Positions 19,197 to 26,369 of a stretch of DNA of 64,000 nt are shown here, one piece after another. The notes under the pieces were generated by a model. The model had not been told where the DNA came from. It ran no database searches and saw nothing but the letters and a program-made list of their open reading frames with translations. Source of the DNA: Methylophilaceae bacterium LSUCC0665 (GTDB taxonomy: Bacteria; Pseudomonadota; Gammaproteobacteria; Burkholderiales; Methylophilaceae); contig CP103437.1 in assembly GCA_024919215.1 (NCBI GenBank), positions 124,001 to 188,000 of the forward strand, written 5' to 3'. The position numbers were made by a program, and so were the translations under genes. Position 1 is the first letter of the stretch, and each line of letters opens with the position of its first letter.

Positions 19197-21173
19197 ATGG
19201 GAAGACCAAGAAAAAATCCTGAAGAAAAAGTTACCCCTAAAAAAACTAGAAAACCTCGTGTCAAAAAACTAAAAGATTTATATTTGGATGAGGCTTCAAG
19301 TCCAAAAGAAGCTGAAAATAGAAGAAACCAACTAAAAGCATTAATCATTTTAGGTAAAGAGCGCGGCTATCTTACCCATGCTGAAATTAATGACCATCTC
19401 CCTGATGAGATATCTGAAACTGATCAAGTCGACGAAATTATTTCTATTATTCATGACATGGGTATACGAACCTATGACGAAGCCCCGGATGCTGAAAATT
19501 TATTAATGGATGATGCACCAGCCCCTGTTACTGATGAAGAAGCTGCTGAAGAAGCAGAACAAGCTCTAGCGACTGTGGATTCTGAGTTTGGTAGAACAAC
19601 TGATCCTGTCCGAATGTATATGCGTGAAATGGGTAAGGTGGGCCTGCTTGATAAAAAAGAAGAAATTGAAATTGCCAAAAGAATTGAAGAAGGCTTAAAG
19701 CATATGGTTCAAGCCATTTCAGCTTGTCCGGGCATTATTGATGACTTGATGCAAATGGGCGACAAAGTGAAGGCTGGAGAATTAGCTGTTGATGAGTTCG
19801 TGGATGGCTTGATTGATATAGAAGCTGAGAAAGAACTTAATGAAGCCCTTGGCATGAATGAAGAAGAATCTTCCAATGTTGAAAATAGTGAGGACGAGGA
19901 TGACGATGATTCTTCATCTGACAATGGGAAAGGCATGTCATCAGAAGACTTGAAAGTGTTAACAGAAGAAGTCCTGAAACGATTTAAAAAAATTAAAACA
20001 GCACATAAAAAATTAGCCTTACTACGTGAGAAAAATAAATGGATTGATGATCCAGAATATAAGAAACACCAGGATCTTATTCAAAAAGAATTAATTAATT
20101 TTAGATTTTCAGCAAAGCTTGTTGAAGTATTATGTGACAAAGTCAGACAATTTATTGTTCAGATTCGCGCACATGAGCGAACCATCATGGATTTTTGTGT
20201 AAACCAAGCGAAGATGCCTCGAACACAATTTATAAAATCATTTCCTGGACATGAAACCAGTAACAAATGGTTAAAAGATGAAATGAAGGGTGATAAACCT
20301 TACATTGATAATTTAGAAAAATTAAAACATTCGATTTTAGATCAACAAGCGCAATTAAAAGAATTAGAAGATTTTTCTGGAATTCCGATCAAAAATTTCA
20401 AAGAGATTAACCGCCAAATGACCAGAGGTGAGTCTCGTGCCAGACGCGCTAAAAGAGAAATGATTGAAGCTAACTTACGTTTGGTGATTTCAATAGCTAA
20501 GAAATATACCAATCGTGGCTTGCAATTTTTAGATCTCATTCAAGAGGGAAATATTGGATTGATGAAAGCGGTTGATAAATTTGAATATCGAAGAGGTTAC
20601 AAGTTTTCAACTTATGCTACATGGTGGATTCGTCAGGCGATTACTCGCTCTATTGCTGACCAAGCAAGAACGATTCGTATCCCAGTTCATATGATTGAGA
20701 CCATCAATAAGATGAATCGAATTTCAAGACAAATTTTACAAGCAACGGGCCAAGAACCTGAACCAGCAGAATTAGCTGAAAAAATGGAAATGCCTGAAGA
20801 TAAAATTAGAAAAATTTTAAAAATATCTAAGGAACCAATTTCAATGGAGACTCCAATTGGTGATGATGAGGATTCTCACTTAGGTGATTTTATTGAAGAC
20901 CTTGGTACATTAACTCCAGATGATGCTGCAGTTTATTCAAGTCTTCGAAGTGTAACCAATGAAATTCTTGAAGGACTTACTCCAAGGGAGGCTAAAGTAT
21001 TGAGAATGAGGTTTGGTATTGAGATGAATACAGACCATACTTTAGAAGAGGTTGGAAAACAGTTTGATGTCACTCGGGAAAGAATTCGTCAGATTGAAGC
21101 TAAAGCTTTAAGAAAGTTAAGACATCCCACAAGATCTGATCGATTAAAAAGCTTCCTTGAAGGAAAAGATTAA
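19197..21173 (+). CDS. rpoD: Primary sigma factor RpoD (sigma70)
   Basis: RpoD is the housekeeping sigma factor. Region 1.1 runs through about residue 80, followed by [11 protein letters not shown] (region 1.2), an acidic non-conserved insert with a Glu/Asp/Ser run, region 2 ([25 protein letters not shown], split; [17 protein letters not shown]), region 3 and region 4 ([33 protein letters not shown]). An upstream TTG at 19149 keeps the frame open, but ATG 19197 gives [10 protein letters not shown] and is preferred. Length is 658 residues. Confidence 0.96.
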   Translation: MGRPRKNPEEKVTPKKTRKPRVKKLKDLYLDEASSPKEAENRRNQLKALIILGKERGYLTHAEINDHLPDEISETDQVDEIISIIHDMGIRTYDEAPDAENLLMDDAPAPVTDEEAAEEAEQALATVDSEFGRTTDPVRMYMREMGKVGLLDKKEEIEIAKRIEEGLKHMVQAISACPGIIDDLMQMGDKVKAGELAVDEFVDGLIDIEAEKELNEALGMNEEESSNVENSEDEDDDDSSSDNGKGMSSEDLKVLTEEVLKRFKKIKTAHKKLALLREKNKWIDDPEYKKHQDLIQKELINFRFSAKLVEVLCDKVRQFIVQIRAHERTIMDFCVNQAKMPRTQFIKSFPGHETSNKWLKDEMKGDKPYIDNLEKLKHSILDQQAQLKELEDFSGIPIKNFKEINRQMTRGESRARRAKREMIEANLRLVISIAKKYTNRGLQFLDLIQEGNIGLMKAVDKFEYRRGYKFSTYATWWIRQAITRSIADQARTIRIPVHMIETINKMNRISRQILQATGQEPEPAELAEKMEMPEDKIRKILKISKEPISMETPIGDDEDSHLGDFIEDLGTLTPDDAAVYSSLRSVTNEILEGLTPREAKVLRMRFGIEMNTDHTLEEVGKQFDVTRERIRQIEAKALRKLRHPTRSDRLKSFLEGKD

Positions 21174-21181
21174 TTTAAATA

Positions 21182-21258
21182 GGGCCTATAGCTCAGTTGG
21201 TTAGAGCAGAGGACTCATAATCCTTTGGTCCCTGGTTCGAGTCCAGGTGGGCCCACCA
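21182..21258 (+). tRNA. tRNA with CAU anticodon (probably tRNA-Ile2, possibly elongator tRNA-Met)
   Basis: A complete 77-base cloverleaf is present. The acceptor GGGCCTA pairs with TGGGCCC with one wobble, the D arm is GCTC/GAGC, the anticodon stem GAGGA/TCCTT encloses CTCATAA (anticodon CAT), and the T arm is CCTGG-TTCGAGT-CCAGG. CCA is encoded. The variable and T-arm sequence is closer to tRNA-Ile2, whose C34 becomes lysidine, than to elongator tRNA-Met. It is eight bases after rpoD and may be cotranscribed. Confidence 0.93.
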
Positions 21259-21378
21259 TTTACAACAAGGCGTTCAATTTACGAAAGCTTTTATCCCAAC
21301 ATTATTAAATTAAGACTAAAAATATTTAGATATACTGATGCATTAGTAGCTTGATGAGATTGAAAAATTCTAATTCAC

Positions 21379-21410
21379 AAAAAAAACCCCACCAAAGTGG
21401 GGTTTTTTAT
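21379..21410 (-). terminator. Terminator of the porin gene, possibly bidirectional
   Basis: AAAAAACCCCAC and GTGGGGTTTTTT form a near-perfect hairpin with a four-base loop, flanked by A on one side and T on the other. It can stop the porin transcript coming from the right and read-through from the rpoD-tRNA side. Confidence 0.88.
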
Positions 21411-21430
21411 TTCTTTAAGAATTATAAATT

Positions 21431-22651
21431 CTAGAAGAATAAGATCGCGCCTAAAGATAATGAGTCTGAATCTTGGTCATTACCATTATGAGCTTCAGAA
21501 TCAATCTTATTGTACTCAGCCACTATGTTTAAATGCTTAGTAAGTGGATGATATGCACCAATTGTCCAACGCTCATTTGATTCAAGCAAAGTACCGGCAG
21601 TTGCTTTTGTTTCACCTGACGCACGGTCTAAATTGTTCACACCATATGCTACACCAAGCTTAGTTCCTGTTGGGATAACATATGTTGCCTGCACATAACC
21701 GCCATCATTATCACGTTCTTTAACGTTATTCGCTCCAACCCATTGTGCTCCTTCTGAACCTAAAAGGTTTAGAGTAGAACCAGCGCCTTCGCCGTTAAAG
21801 TAGTATGCAGTCAGACCTAAGTTACCTGAATTAACATGAACACCAAGATCAAATACTCTTGTATTGTAATCATCTAGGCCAGTTGCTCCTACGCCGCCTG
21901 AATGCCAATTACGGTCATAGTCAGCAAAAGATGCCCACACTTTACCAGCTACATCGCCAGTCCAGTCATAAGAAACTTGACCTTCAACACCGAAACGATC
22001 TTGGTTGTAACCACCATTCGTAACTGCTGGGCTTGCTGAATCAGCTTGACCTTGATCAGGGTTAGTAATAGCGATTGTTGCTTGGAAACCATTCATGTTT
22101 GGAGTCGTGTAAGCAATTTGACCTCTCCATGCTGGATAGATATAACCAGAACCGATACCGCCGTAAGTGGTAACACCACCAGATCTTGAACCACCTGCAC
22201 CAACACCAAGAAGTGTCATGTCATGAAGAATAGCTTGACCTGCAAAGATACCTAAATCTTTACCTAATTTCACTGTACCCCATGATTTATCACCGAAAGT
22301 TACAAACGCTTGACGATTTAATGGAGTCAATGCATCACCTGTACCACCACCATTATTATCTGAAACGTTAGGCTGGAATGAAATTGTGAATGATACATCT
22401 AAGTCATTTTGACGTGTTGTACCTGAAAAGCCTAACCATGCAGGTAAAAGACCTGTGTTAATAGCATACGATTGATCTTCACCATCTGCATCTTCCGTTG
22501 AAGCTATGCCACCAGTAACTGTAGTGCCCGTACCTCTAGAACCTGAATCTGTAAAGATTGCAAAAGCATTTACGTTACCGTTAATGTCTAATGTCCAATC
22601 ACCAGCAGGAATTACAATACCTGCGTTTGCAGAAGCTGAAAGTGCTAGCAC
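21431..22651 (-). CDS. Gram-negative porin, start region broken by a frameshift
   Basis: This is an outer-membrane porin of the betaproteobacterial Porin_4 type. After a signal-peptide end (VLALSASANA) comes GDWTLDINGNVNAF, alternating beta strands through the chain, and a terminal aromatic (LGAILFF). In frame, the only start is GTG 22651, inside the signal peptide. Upstream codons read KTVAGS and then hit TAG at 22673-22675. One extra A in the AAAA run (22666-22669) would join it to an open frame reading KHKLTKYSIK from TTG 22698 or ATG 22716, a natural leader. It is either a real frameshift, phase variation, or an assembly error. Confidence 0.85.
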   Translation of the reverse strand: MLALSASANAGIVIPAGDWTLDINGNVNAFAIFTDSGSRGTGTTVTGGIASTEDADGEDQSYAINTGLLPAWLGFSGTTRQNDLDVSFTISFQPNVSDNNGGGTGDALTPLNRQAFVTFGDKSWGTVKLGKDLGIFAGQAILHDMTLLGVGAGGSRSGGVTTYGGIGSGYIYPAWRGQIAYTTPNMNGFQATIAITNPDQGQADSASPAVTNGGYNQDRFGVEGQVSYDWTGDVAGKVWASFADYDRNWHSGGVGATGLDDYNTRVFDLGVHVNSGNLGLTAYYFNGEGAGSTLNLLGSEGAQWVGANNVKERDNDGGYVQATYVIPTGTKLGVAYGVNNLDRASGETKATAGTLLESNERWTIGAYHPLTKHLNIVAEYNKIDSEAHNGNDQDSDSLSLGAILFF

Positions 22652-22691
22652 TGAACCAGCAACTGTTTTATACTATACTTAGTTAGTTTAT

Positions 22692-22747
22692 GTTTCAAAA
22701 AAAAACTTAAAATCATTTTGAAACTAAAAATATGAAACAGATGAAAC
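22692..22747. repeat. Cluster of four GTTTCA/TGAAAC hexamers between porin and integrase
   Basis: GTTTCA occurs at 22692-22697 and its complement TGAAAC at 22719-22724, 22733-22738 and 22742-22747. The first two lie in a 9-bp inverted repeat, GTTTCAAAA / TTTTGAAAC. The cluster covers the integrase start and the lost porin leader, so it could be a binding site for the integrase, an excisionase or a repressor. AT-rich sequence makes some repetition by chance possible. Confidence 0.5.
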
Positions 22748-23877
22748 ATAAAACTGACACAAAAAGTAATTTTGATATTGAAACTATCAACGCTTCTAAG
22801 TTGATTAGTTATGCTGCCTTAATAAAAAATCCTGAGCTAATTTCTCACGCCTTTGATGAAAAGGTGGGTGTTATTAAAAATGACAAGATTTTATTTTATA
22901 TAATGCCAAAATCTCACAACCAAGAAAAACAAAATCAAAAAATAATTTCCAAACAAAAACTATTTAATGATTTGTGCCTTGAATATTTTCAGATTAAAAA
23001 GAGTGAGTGGTCCCCAAGGCACTACAACGAAAAAATTCGAAGATATCACACCGATCTTAAAAATTATTTTAAAGATAAATTAATTCAGGATATTTCTTTG
23101 GATGATGTATTAGGCTTAATAAAATCTTATCAAGCTAGAGGGGTTATTGATTTGTCTCATAGGCTTTTGTCAGACATTGGACAAATTTTTGATTATGCGA
23201 TTGTTATGAATTTGATTGATCATAACTTTTGCCCAAAAATTAGAAAGGCCATTGTTCAGAAAAAAGTAAAAGGCCATGCTTGTATCAATGAATCAGAAAT
23301 TGAAGAATTACTTTTAAAAATATGCAGTTATGAGAATGCACGAAGCGATATCATCAAGCTAGCATTAAAATTTATGGTCCTCACATTTGTCAGGGTAAAT
23401 GAGCTGCTTAATGCAAGATGGTCTGAAATTGATATGGAAAATTCAGTGTGGATAATTCCAGCCGAAAGGATGAAGATACGGCGTGAGCATCATGTTCCCT
23501 TGTCCTCTCAAGCCAAGGAATTAATTAATGAAATCAAAGAATATACAAATAATAACGAGTATGTCTTCCCACATTATTTTTATAATAAACCACTAAAATC
23601 TAATCGATTAATCTATGCACTTTATAAGCTTGGGTATAAAAATAAAATGACGGTCCATGGATTTCGAGCTCTTGCCAGTTCCGTATTAAATAACAATTGT
23701 TTTAATCCAGATGCAATCGAAAAGCAGTTAGCCCACGAAGAAGAAAACCGTGTCAGGAGAGCATATAACAGGGCTGAATATATGGACACTCGAATTGAAA
23801 TGATGCAATGGTGGTCAGATTATGTATCCGAGAAATGCCCTAGCTTCATTAATAAAAAACAGATGAACCTCATCTGA
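22732..23877 (+). CDS. P4-type tyrosine integrase with an unusual N-terminal domain
   Basis: This is a 381-residue site-specific recombinase. The catalytic domain (about 185-375) has the first Arg in FVRVNELLNARWSEID, IPAERMKIRREHHVPLS, the box HGFRALASSVLN, the His in QLAHEEENRVRRAYNRAEY and the nucleophile Tyr in that block, all typical of P4-like integrases. The usual N-terminal DUF4102 domain is not recognised. Residues about 17-62 instead resemble Phd/StbD antitoxins (INASKLI, then VGVIKNDKILFYIMP). It is divergent from the porin. No second integration gene or attachment site was found. Confidence 0.88.
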   Translation: MKQMKHKTDTKSNFDIETINASKLISYAALIKNPELISHAFDEKVGVIKNDKILFYIMPKSHNQEKQNQKIISKQKLFNDLCLEYFQIKKSEWSPRHYNEKIRRYHTDLKNYFKDKLIQDISLDDVLGLIKSYQARGVIDLSHRLLSDIGQIFDYAIVMNLIDHNFCPKIRKAIVQKKVKGHACINESEIEELLLKICSYENARSDIIKLALKFMVLTFVRVNELLNARWSEIDMENSVWIIPAERMKIRREHHVPLSSQAKELINEIKEYTNNNEYVFPHYFYNKPLKSNRLIYALYKLGYKNKMTVHGFRALASSVLNNNCFNPDAIEKQLAHEEENRVRRAYNRAEYMDTRIEMMQWWSDYVSEKCPSFINKKQMNLI

Positions 23878-23951
23878 GTTTTAATGATAATGATGGTATA
23901 AAATTAGGTAAAAAACTCCTGTTTTAAACTTTCATAGAGTATTCTATAGCT

Positions 23952-24263
23952 ATGGAACGAATTTATAATCTTCTAACAGGTTTTTTAAAATCAGGTTTTA
24001 GTTTTCAAGACCTCTTTTTAATATCAAACATCTTTGTAGCTATTCAAACCAATAAAAGAATTAATGCTAAAGATCTTCATTTAAAGTGTCCTAATAACTC
24101 ATCAATATCAACCATTCATAGACGTCTTCATGACCTAAGAGAGAAGGGTATTATTGATTATAATTTGGATTATGCTGATGGTAGAAGAACTTTTATAGTA
24201 AAAGGACCAAATTATGACTCTACCATTACTACTTTACAATCTATTATAGATAAAAAATATTAG
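23952..24263 (+). CDS. Small winged-helix DNA-binding protein
   Basis: This 103-residue protein looks like a MarR-type winged helix. A helix-turn-helix is seen at about residues 38-66 (INAKDLHLKCPNNSSISTI, then RRLHDLREKGIIDY), followed by a wing (YADGRRTFIVKG). No exact family is recognised. It follows the integrase by 74 bases on the same strand and could regulate the element. Confidence 0.65.
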   Translation: MERIYNLLTGFLKSGFSFQDLFLISNIFVAIQTNKRINAKDLHLKCPNNSSISTIHRRLHDLREKGIIDYNLDYADGRRTFIVKGPNYDSTITTLQSIIDKKY

Positions 24264-24281
24264 AACATATTAAGAACATAT
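24262..24281. repeat. Direct repeat AGAACATAT, two copies 11 bp apart
   Basis: AGAACATAT is found at 24262-24270 and 24273-24281, directly over and after the stop of the winged-helix gene. A spacing of one helical turn is suggestive of a regulator site, possibly for that protein, but the sequence is AT-rich and this is tentative. Confidence 0.35.
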
Positions 24282-24340
24282 ATAGATAGCTCGGAAGACA
24301 ATTAATCGACTGTAAATATTAATTTTAATCGTCTCTTAAT

Positions 24341-24697
24341 TTATTCAAATTTGTACAATAAATCTTCTTTTTGCAATTCAACCCTTTTAATAAAGGAAGA
24401 ATCATTTTTGGAAATTACTTCAGATGCTTGAGTGATGTTTTTAAATTTATCCTCTAAAGCACTCAAGTAAATCTGACATTCATTTCCATTTAGACTTTTT
24501 GCATTATTCAGACTTTCTTGAATTGCCTCTTTAGTAAATAGAGGAGAAAAGTTTTTAATATCAATTAAAGTTTTGTTAAATAAATCATCATTAGTAATTT
24601 TTTTAACAGTTACAGAGATATTTTCAATCTCTTTTGGTAAAAGACAAATTAGTGAGTAGGTATTAATTAAAAAACTTTTAATAATTAATTCATTCAT
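24341..24697 (-). CDS. Hypothetical protein, 118 residues
   Basis: I do not recognise this protein. It is acidic to neutral, helix-rich, has no membrane segment or signal peptide, and contains two Cys (LICLLP and NECQIY). It begins with an ATG (MNELIIKS). It lies on the opposite strand from the winged-helix gene, 77 bases away, and 28 bases downstream of a tiny hydrophobic peptide frame on the same strand. Together with the integrase it may belong to a small acquired segment. Confidence 0.55.
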   Translation of the reverse strand: MNELIIKSFLINTYSLICLLPKEIENISVTVKKITNDDLFNKTLIDIKNFSPLFTKEAIQESLNNAKSLNGNECQIYLSALEDKFKNITQASEVISKNDSSFIKRVELQKEDLLYKFE

Positions 24698-24725
24698 TAA
24701 TATATTTTATTAAATTTTTTTCTAC

Positions 24726-24803
24726 TTAATTTATAGCATACCCATAACCAATTAAAAAGCAAAAACAAACACAGCAAATCAAAAAAATATTTTTTAAACC
24801 CAT
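24726..24803 (-). CDS. Candidate 25-residue hydrophobic peptide
   Basis: This frame encodes MGLKNIFLICCVCFC followed by FLIGYGYAIN, a single likely membrane segment with four Cys. A ribosome-binding site AAAGGA (complement of 24811-24816) lies seven bases before the ATG, which is ideal spacing. The stretch upstream is rich in hairpins. Size and composition resemble type I toxins or small membrane peptides, but no family is recognised and expression is not shown. Confidence 0.4.
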   Translation of the reverse strand: MGLKNIFLICCVCFCFLIGYGYAIN

Positions 24804-24826
24804 CAAACAGTCCTTTATATTTTAGT

Positions 24827-24949
24827 GACTAGCCTATTTGATACGCCGGCTAGTCATGGCGACACTACAGGGGAAGTAAGCGGTTATCAACTTTTATGCC
24901 AGATAACCATGGCAATGGAGGTTGTGTAGAGAGATTAAAGTTCGCCTCC
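24827..24949. other. Structured non-coding segment with strong hairpins
   Basis: The 249-base gap between the peptide frame and the sigma gene is not featureless. GACTAGCC (24827-24834) pairs exactly with GGCTAGTC (24848-24855). GGTTATC (24882-24888) pairs with GATAACC (24902-24908), and this competes with TGCCA/TGGCA (24897-24901 and 24909-24913). GGAGG (24917-24921) can pair with CCTCC (24945-24949). Its GC content is clearly above its surroundings. It could be the leader of the minus-strand peptide, an antisense RNA, or a leader of the sigma gene. It does not match a riboswitch I know. Confidence 0.5.
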
Positions 24950-24978
24950 TTATTTGATTGATGGTATAAATTAAAAAG

Positions 24979-25000
24979 GTCAGGAATAAATTTTCCTGAC
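24979..25000. promoter_or_regulatory. Perfect 8-bp inverted repeat before the ECF sigma gene
   Basis: GTCAGGAA (24979-24986) and TTCCTGAC (24993-25000) are separated by six bases, about 53 bases before the sigma factor ATG. GGAATAAA inside it resembles the -35 elements of several ECF-dependent promoters, so this may be an autoregulated promoter or an operator. No run of T follows, so a terminator is unlikely. Confidence 0.4.
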
Positions 25001-25052
25001 AATTACATAATTTGTGCATCAATAAAATAAAAAGAAAAAGCAGGGGATAACA

Positions 25053-25628
25053 ATGCTTGCTGGGGAAGTATTAGAACAATTACAAGATAAGGCAAATTTA
25101 GATATTGCCTATAAGTCCTTAAATAGCTTTTTCTATAGAAATGCCTTTCGTTTTTTAATGGCAAATAAATTAAATGCTGCCGATGCAGATGATGTAATTC
25201 AAGAGACATTCATAAAAGTTTTTGAAAAAATAGATACCTTAAAAGATGACAGCAAGTTCGAATCATGGTTATGGACGATTCTAAGAAATAATATGAATGA
25301 GTTTTATCGAAAATCTAATAAAAATAATAATGTCATGTTTGGCATAGAAGCAGAAGACTTAGAAAATTTAACGGGTGATGCAGATGTGAAAGTAAGTTAT
25401 GGTCAGAAATATGATGATCAGCATAATTGTGTCGAAGAAAAAATGAAATTATTCCAAGAAGATATGCCTGATCAGCATTATGCCATTAAATTGCAAATGG
25501 AAGATGTGTCGATTAAAGACATCTCCATCAGGATTGGTCGCTCCTATGCTGCAACAAAAGAATTTTTATCACAATCAAAAAAGAAACTGAAGTCTTACTT
25601 TGAGGAATGCAAAGAGATGGAAGCATGA
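25053..25628 (+). CDS. ECF-type RNA polymerase sigma factor
   Basis: This 191-residue protein has region 2 (about 22-90: NAADADDVIQETFIKVFEKI and SKFESWLWTILRNNMNEFYRKS) and region 4 (about 140-185: IKLQMEDVSIKDISIRIGRSY). The AGGGGA ribosome-binding site lies six bases before the ATG. The stop overlaps the ATG of the next gene (ATGA), so sigma and its probable anti-sigma are translationally coupled. The group is unclear; the linker between domains (about 95-130) is long and acidic. Confidence 0.88.
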   Translation: MLAGEVLEQLQDKANLDIAYKSLNSFFYRNAFRFLMANKLNAADADDVIQETFIKVFEKIDTLKDDSKFESWLWTILRNNMNEFYRKSNKNNNVMFGIEAEDLENLTGDADVKVSYGQKYDDQHNCVEEKMKLFQEDMPDQHYAIKLQMEDVSIKDISIRIGRSYAATKEFLSQSKKKLKSYFEECKEMEA

Positions 25629-26308
25629 TGACTGAGCAACAGATACAAGATGATTTTATAAGTATATTGCAGGGCAAGAAAGTGTCAGGTATGGATGCCA
25701 AGTGGCGAGTTGTTGCGCGCATGGTCAGAAATATCTTAATCAAAGAAAATAATATTGAAGAACAGATGATTGCAACTCGAGAACAAAATTTTGAAAAGAG
25801 AATTGGTAAAGTGTTACAAGCTCGATATCTCATACCTAAACAAAGAAGAACATTTGCATTTAAGAGTTGGATACTTGCACTATTCATTGGTGCTTCAGGA
25901 GTCTATGCCACAAAAGAATACCTTCATTTTACCACACCGCTTCCATTAGAGCTTACCCATACTCAAGAAGAATTAGAAGGACAAGACCCAAAATTATTTT
26001 GGAAGAAGTGGTTTAATAATGGCTCTTTCATTATGTTTGGCCATCGCTATTTAGCTAATCCTGTACCTACCAATATTGGTGGATGTGACGGTGATCAGAT
26101 TGATCTTAAAGGTTGTTTAGAGTTACTTAAAAAATACCCCAGCAATCCAAATCTTTTATTTAATATCGGTTTGATTTACCAGATGGGTTTTGATACTGAG
26201 GTCAATTTTGAAAAAGCGGCTGAATATTACAAAAAAGCCGCAGCACTTGGTAATGATTATGCTCGTGTAAATTTTGAGTATTTAATTAACCAAGATTTAA
26301 TTAAATAA
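25625..26308 (+). CDS. Probable membrane anti-sigma factor with a periplasmic Sel1 motif
   Basis: This 227-residue protein is placed as an anti-sigma factor by position and topology, not by a recognised domain. A helical cytoplasmic part (about 1-76) is followed by one membrane segment (about 79-96, SWILALFIGASGVYA), then a periplasmic part holding FWKKWFNNGSF (125-135), a CDGDQIDLKGC cysteine pair and a single Sel1-like repeat (about 180-217, GLIYQMGFDTEVNFEKAAEYYKKAAALG split). The start at ATG 25625 overlaps the sigma stop. An earlier in-frame codon at 25607 is less likely. Confidence 0.65.
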   Translation: MMTEQQIQDDFISILQGKKVSGMDAKWRVVARMVRNILIKENNIEEQMIATREQNFEKRIGKVLQARYLIPKQRRTFAFKSWILALFIGASGVYATKEYLHFTTPLPLELTHTQEELEGQDPKLFWKKWFNNGSFIMFGHRYLANPVPTNIGGCDGDQIDLKGCLELLKKYPSNPNLLFNIGLIYQMGFDTEVNFEKAAEYYKKAAALGNDYARVNFEYLINQDLIK

Positions 26309-26369
26309 TCCCTGACCTTTAAAGATTGCTCCATCTATTAGATGTAGTTAATCAATCAAGGGTTAGAAA

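Noticed and set aside
21182-21258. tRNA as attachment site of the nearby integrase
   Set aside because: P4-type integrases often use tRNA 3' ends, but the porin lies between and no second copy of the tRNA 3' end is seen in the window.
24827-24949. Known riboswitch (TPP, cobalamin, fluoride, guanidine)
   Set aside because: Conserved cores of these classes are absent; kept only as an unnamed structured segment.
23891-24970. TGATGGTATAAA repeated at 23891-23902 and 24959-24970 as flanks of a small element
   Set aside because: Only 12 bases, partly a -10-like sequence, with no target duplication or end structure, so it may be two similar promoters or chance.
25528-25887. Minus-strand frame opposite the sigma/anti-sigma junction
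   Set aside because: It is a shadow frame without a ribosome-binding site or recognisable domain, overlapping two better-supported genes.
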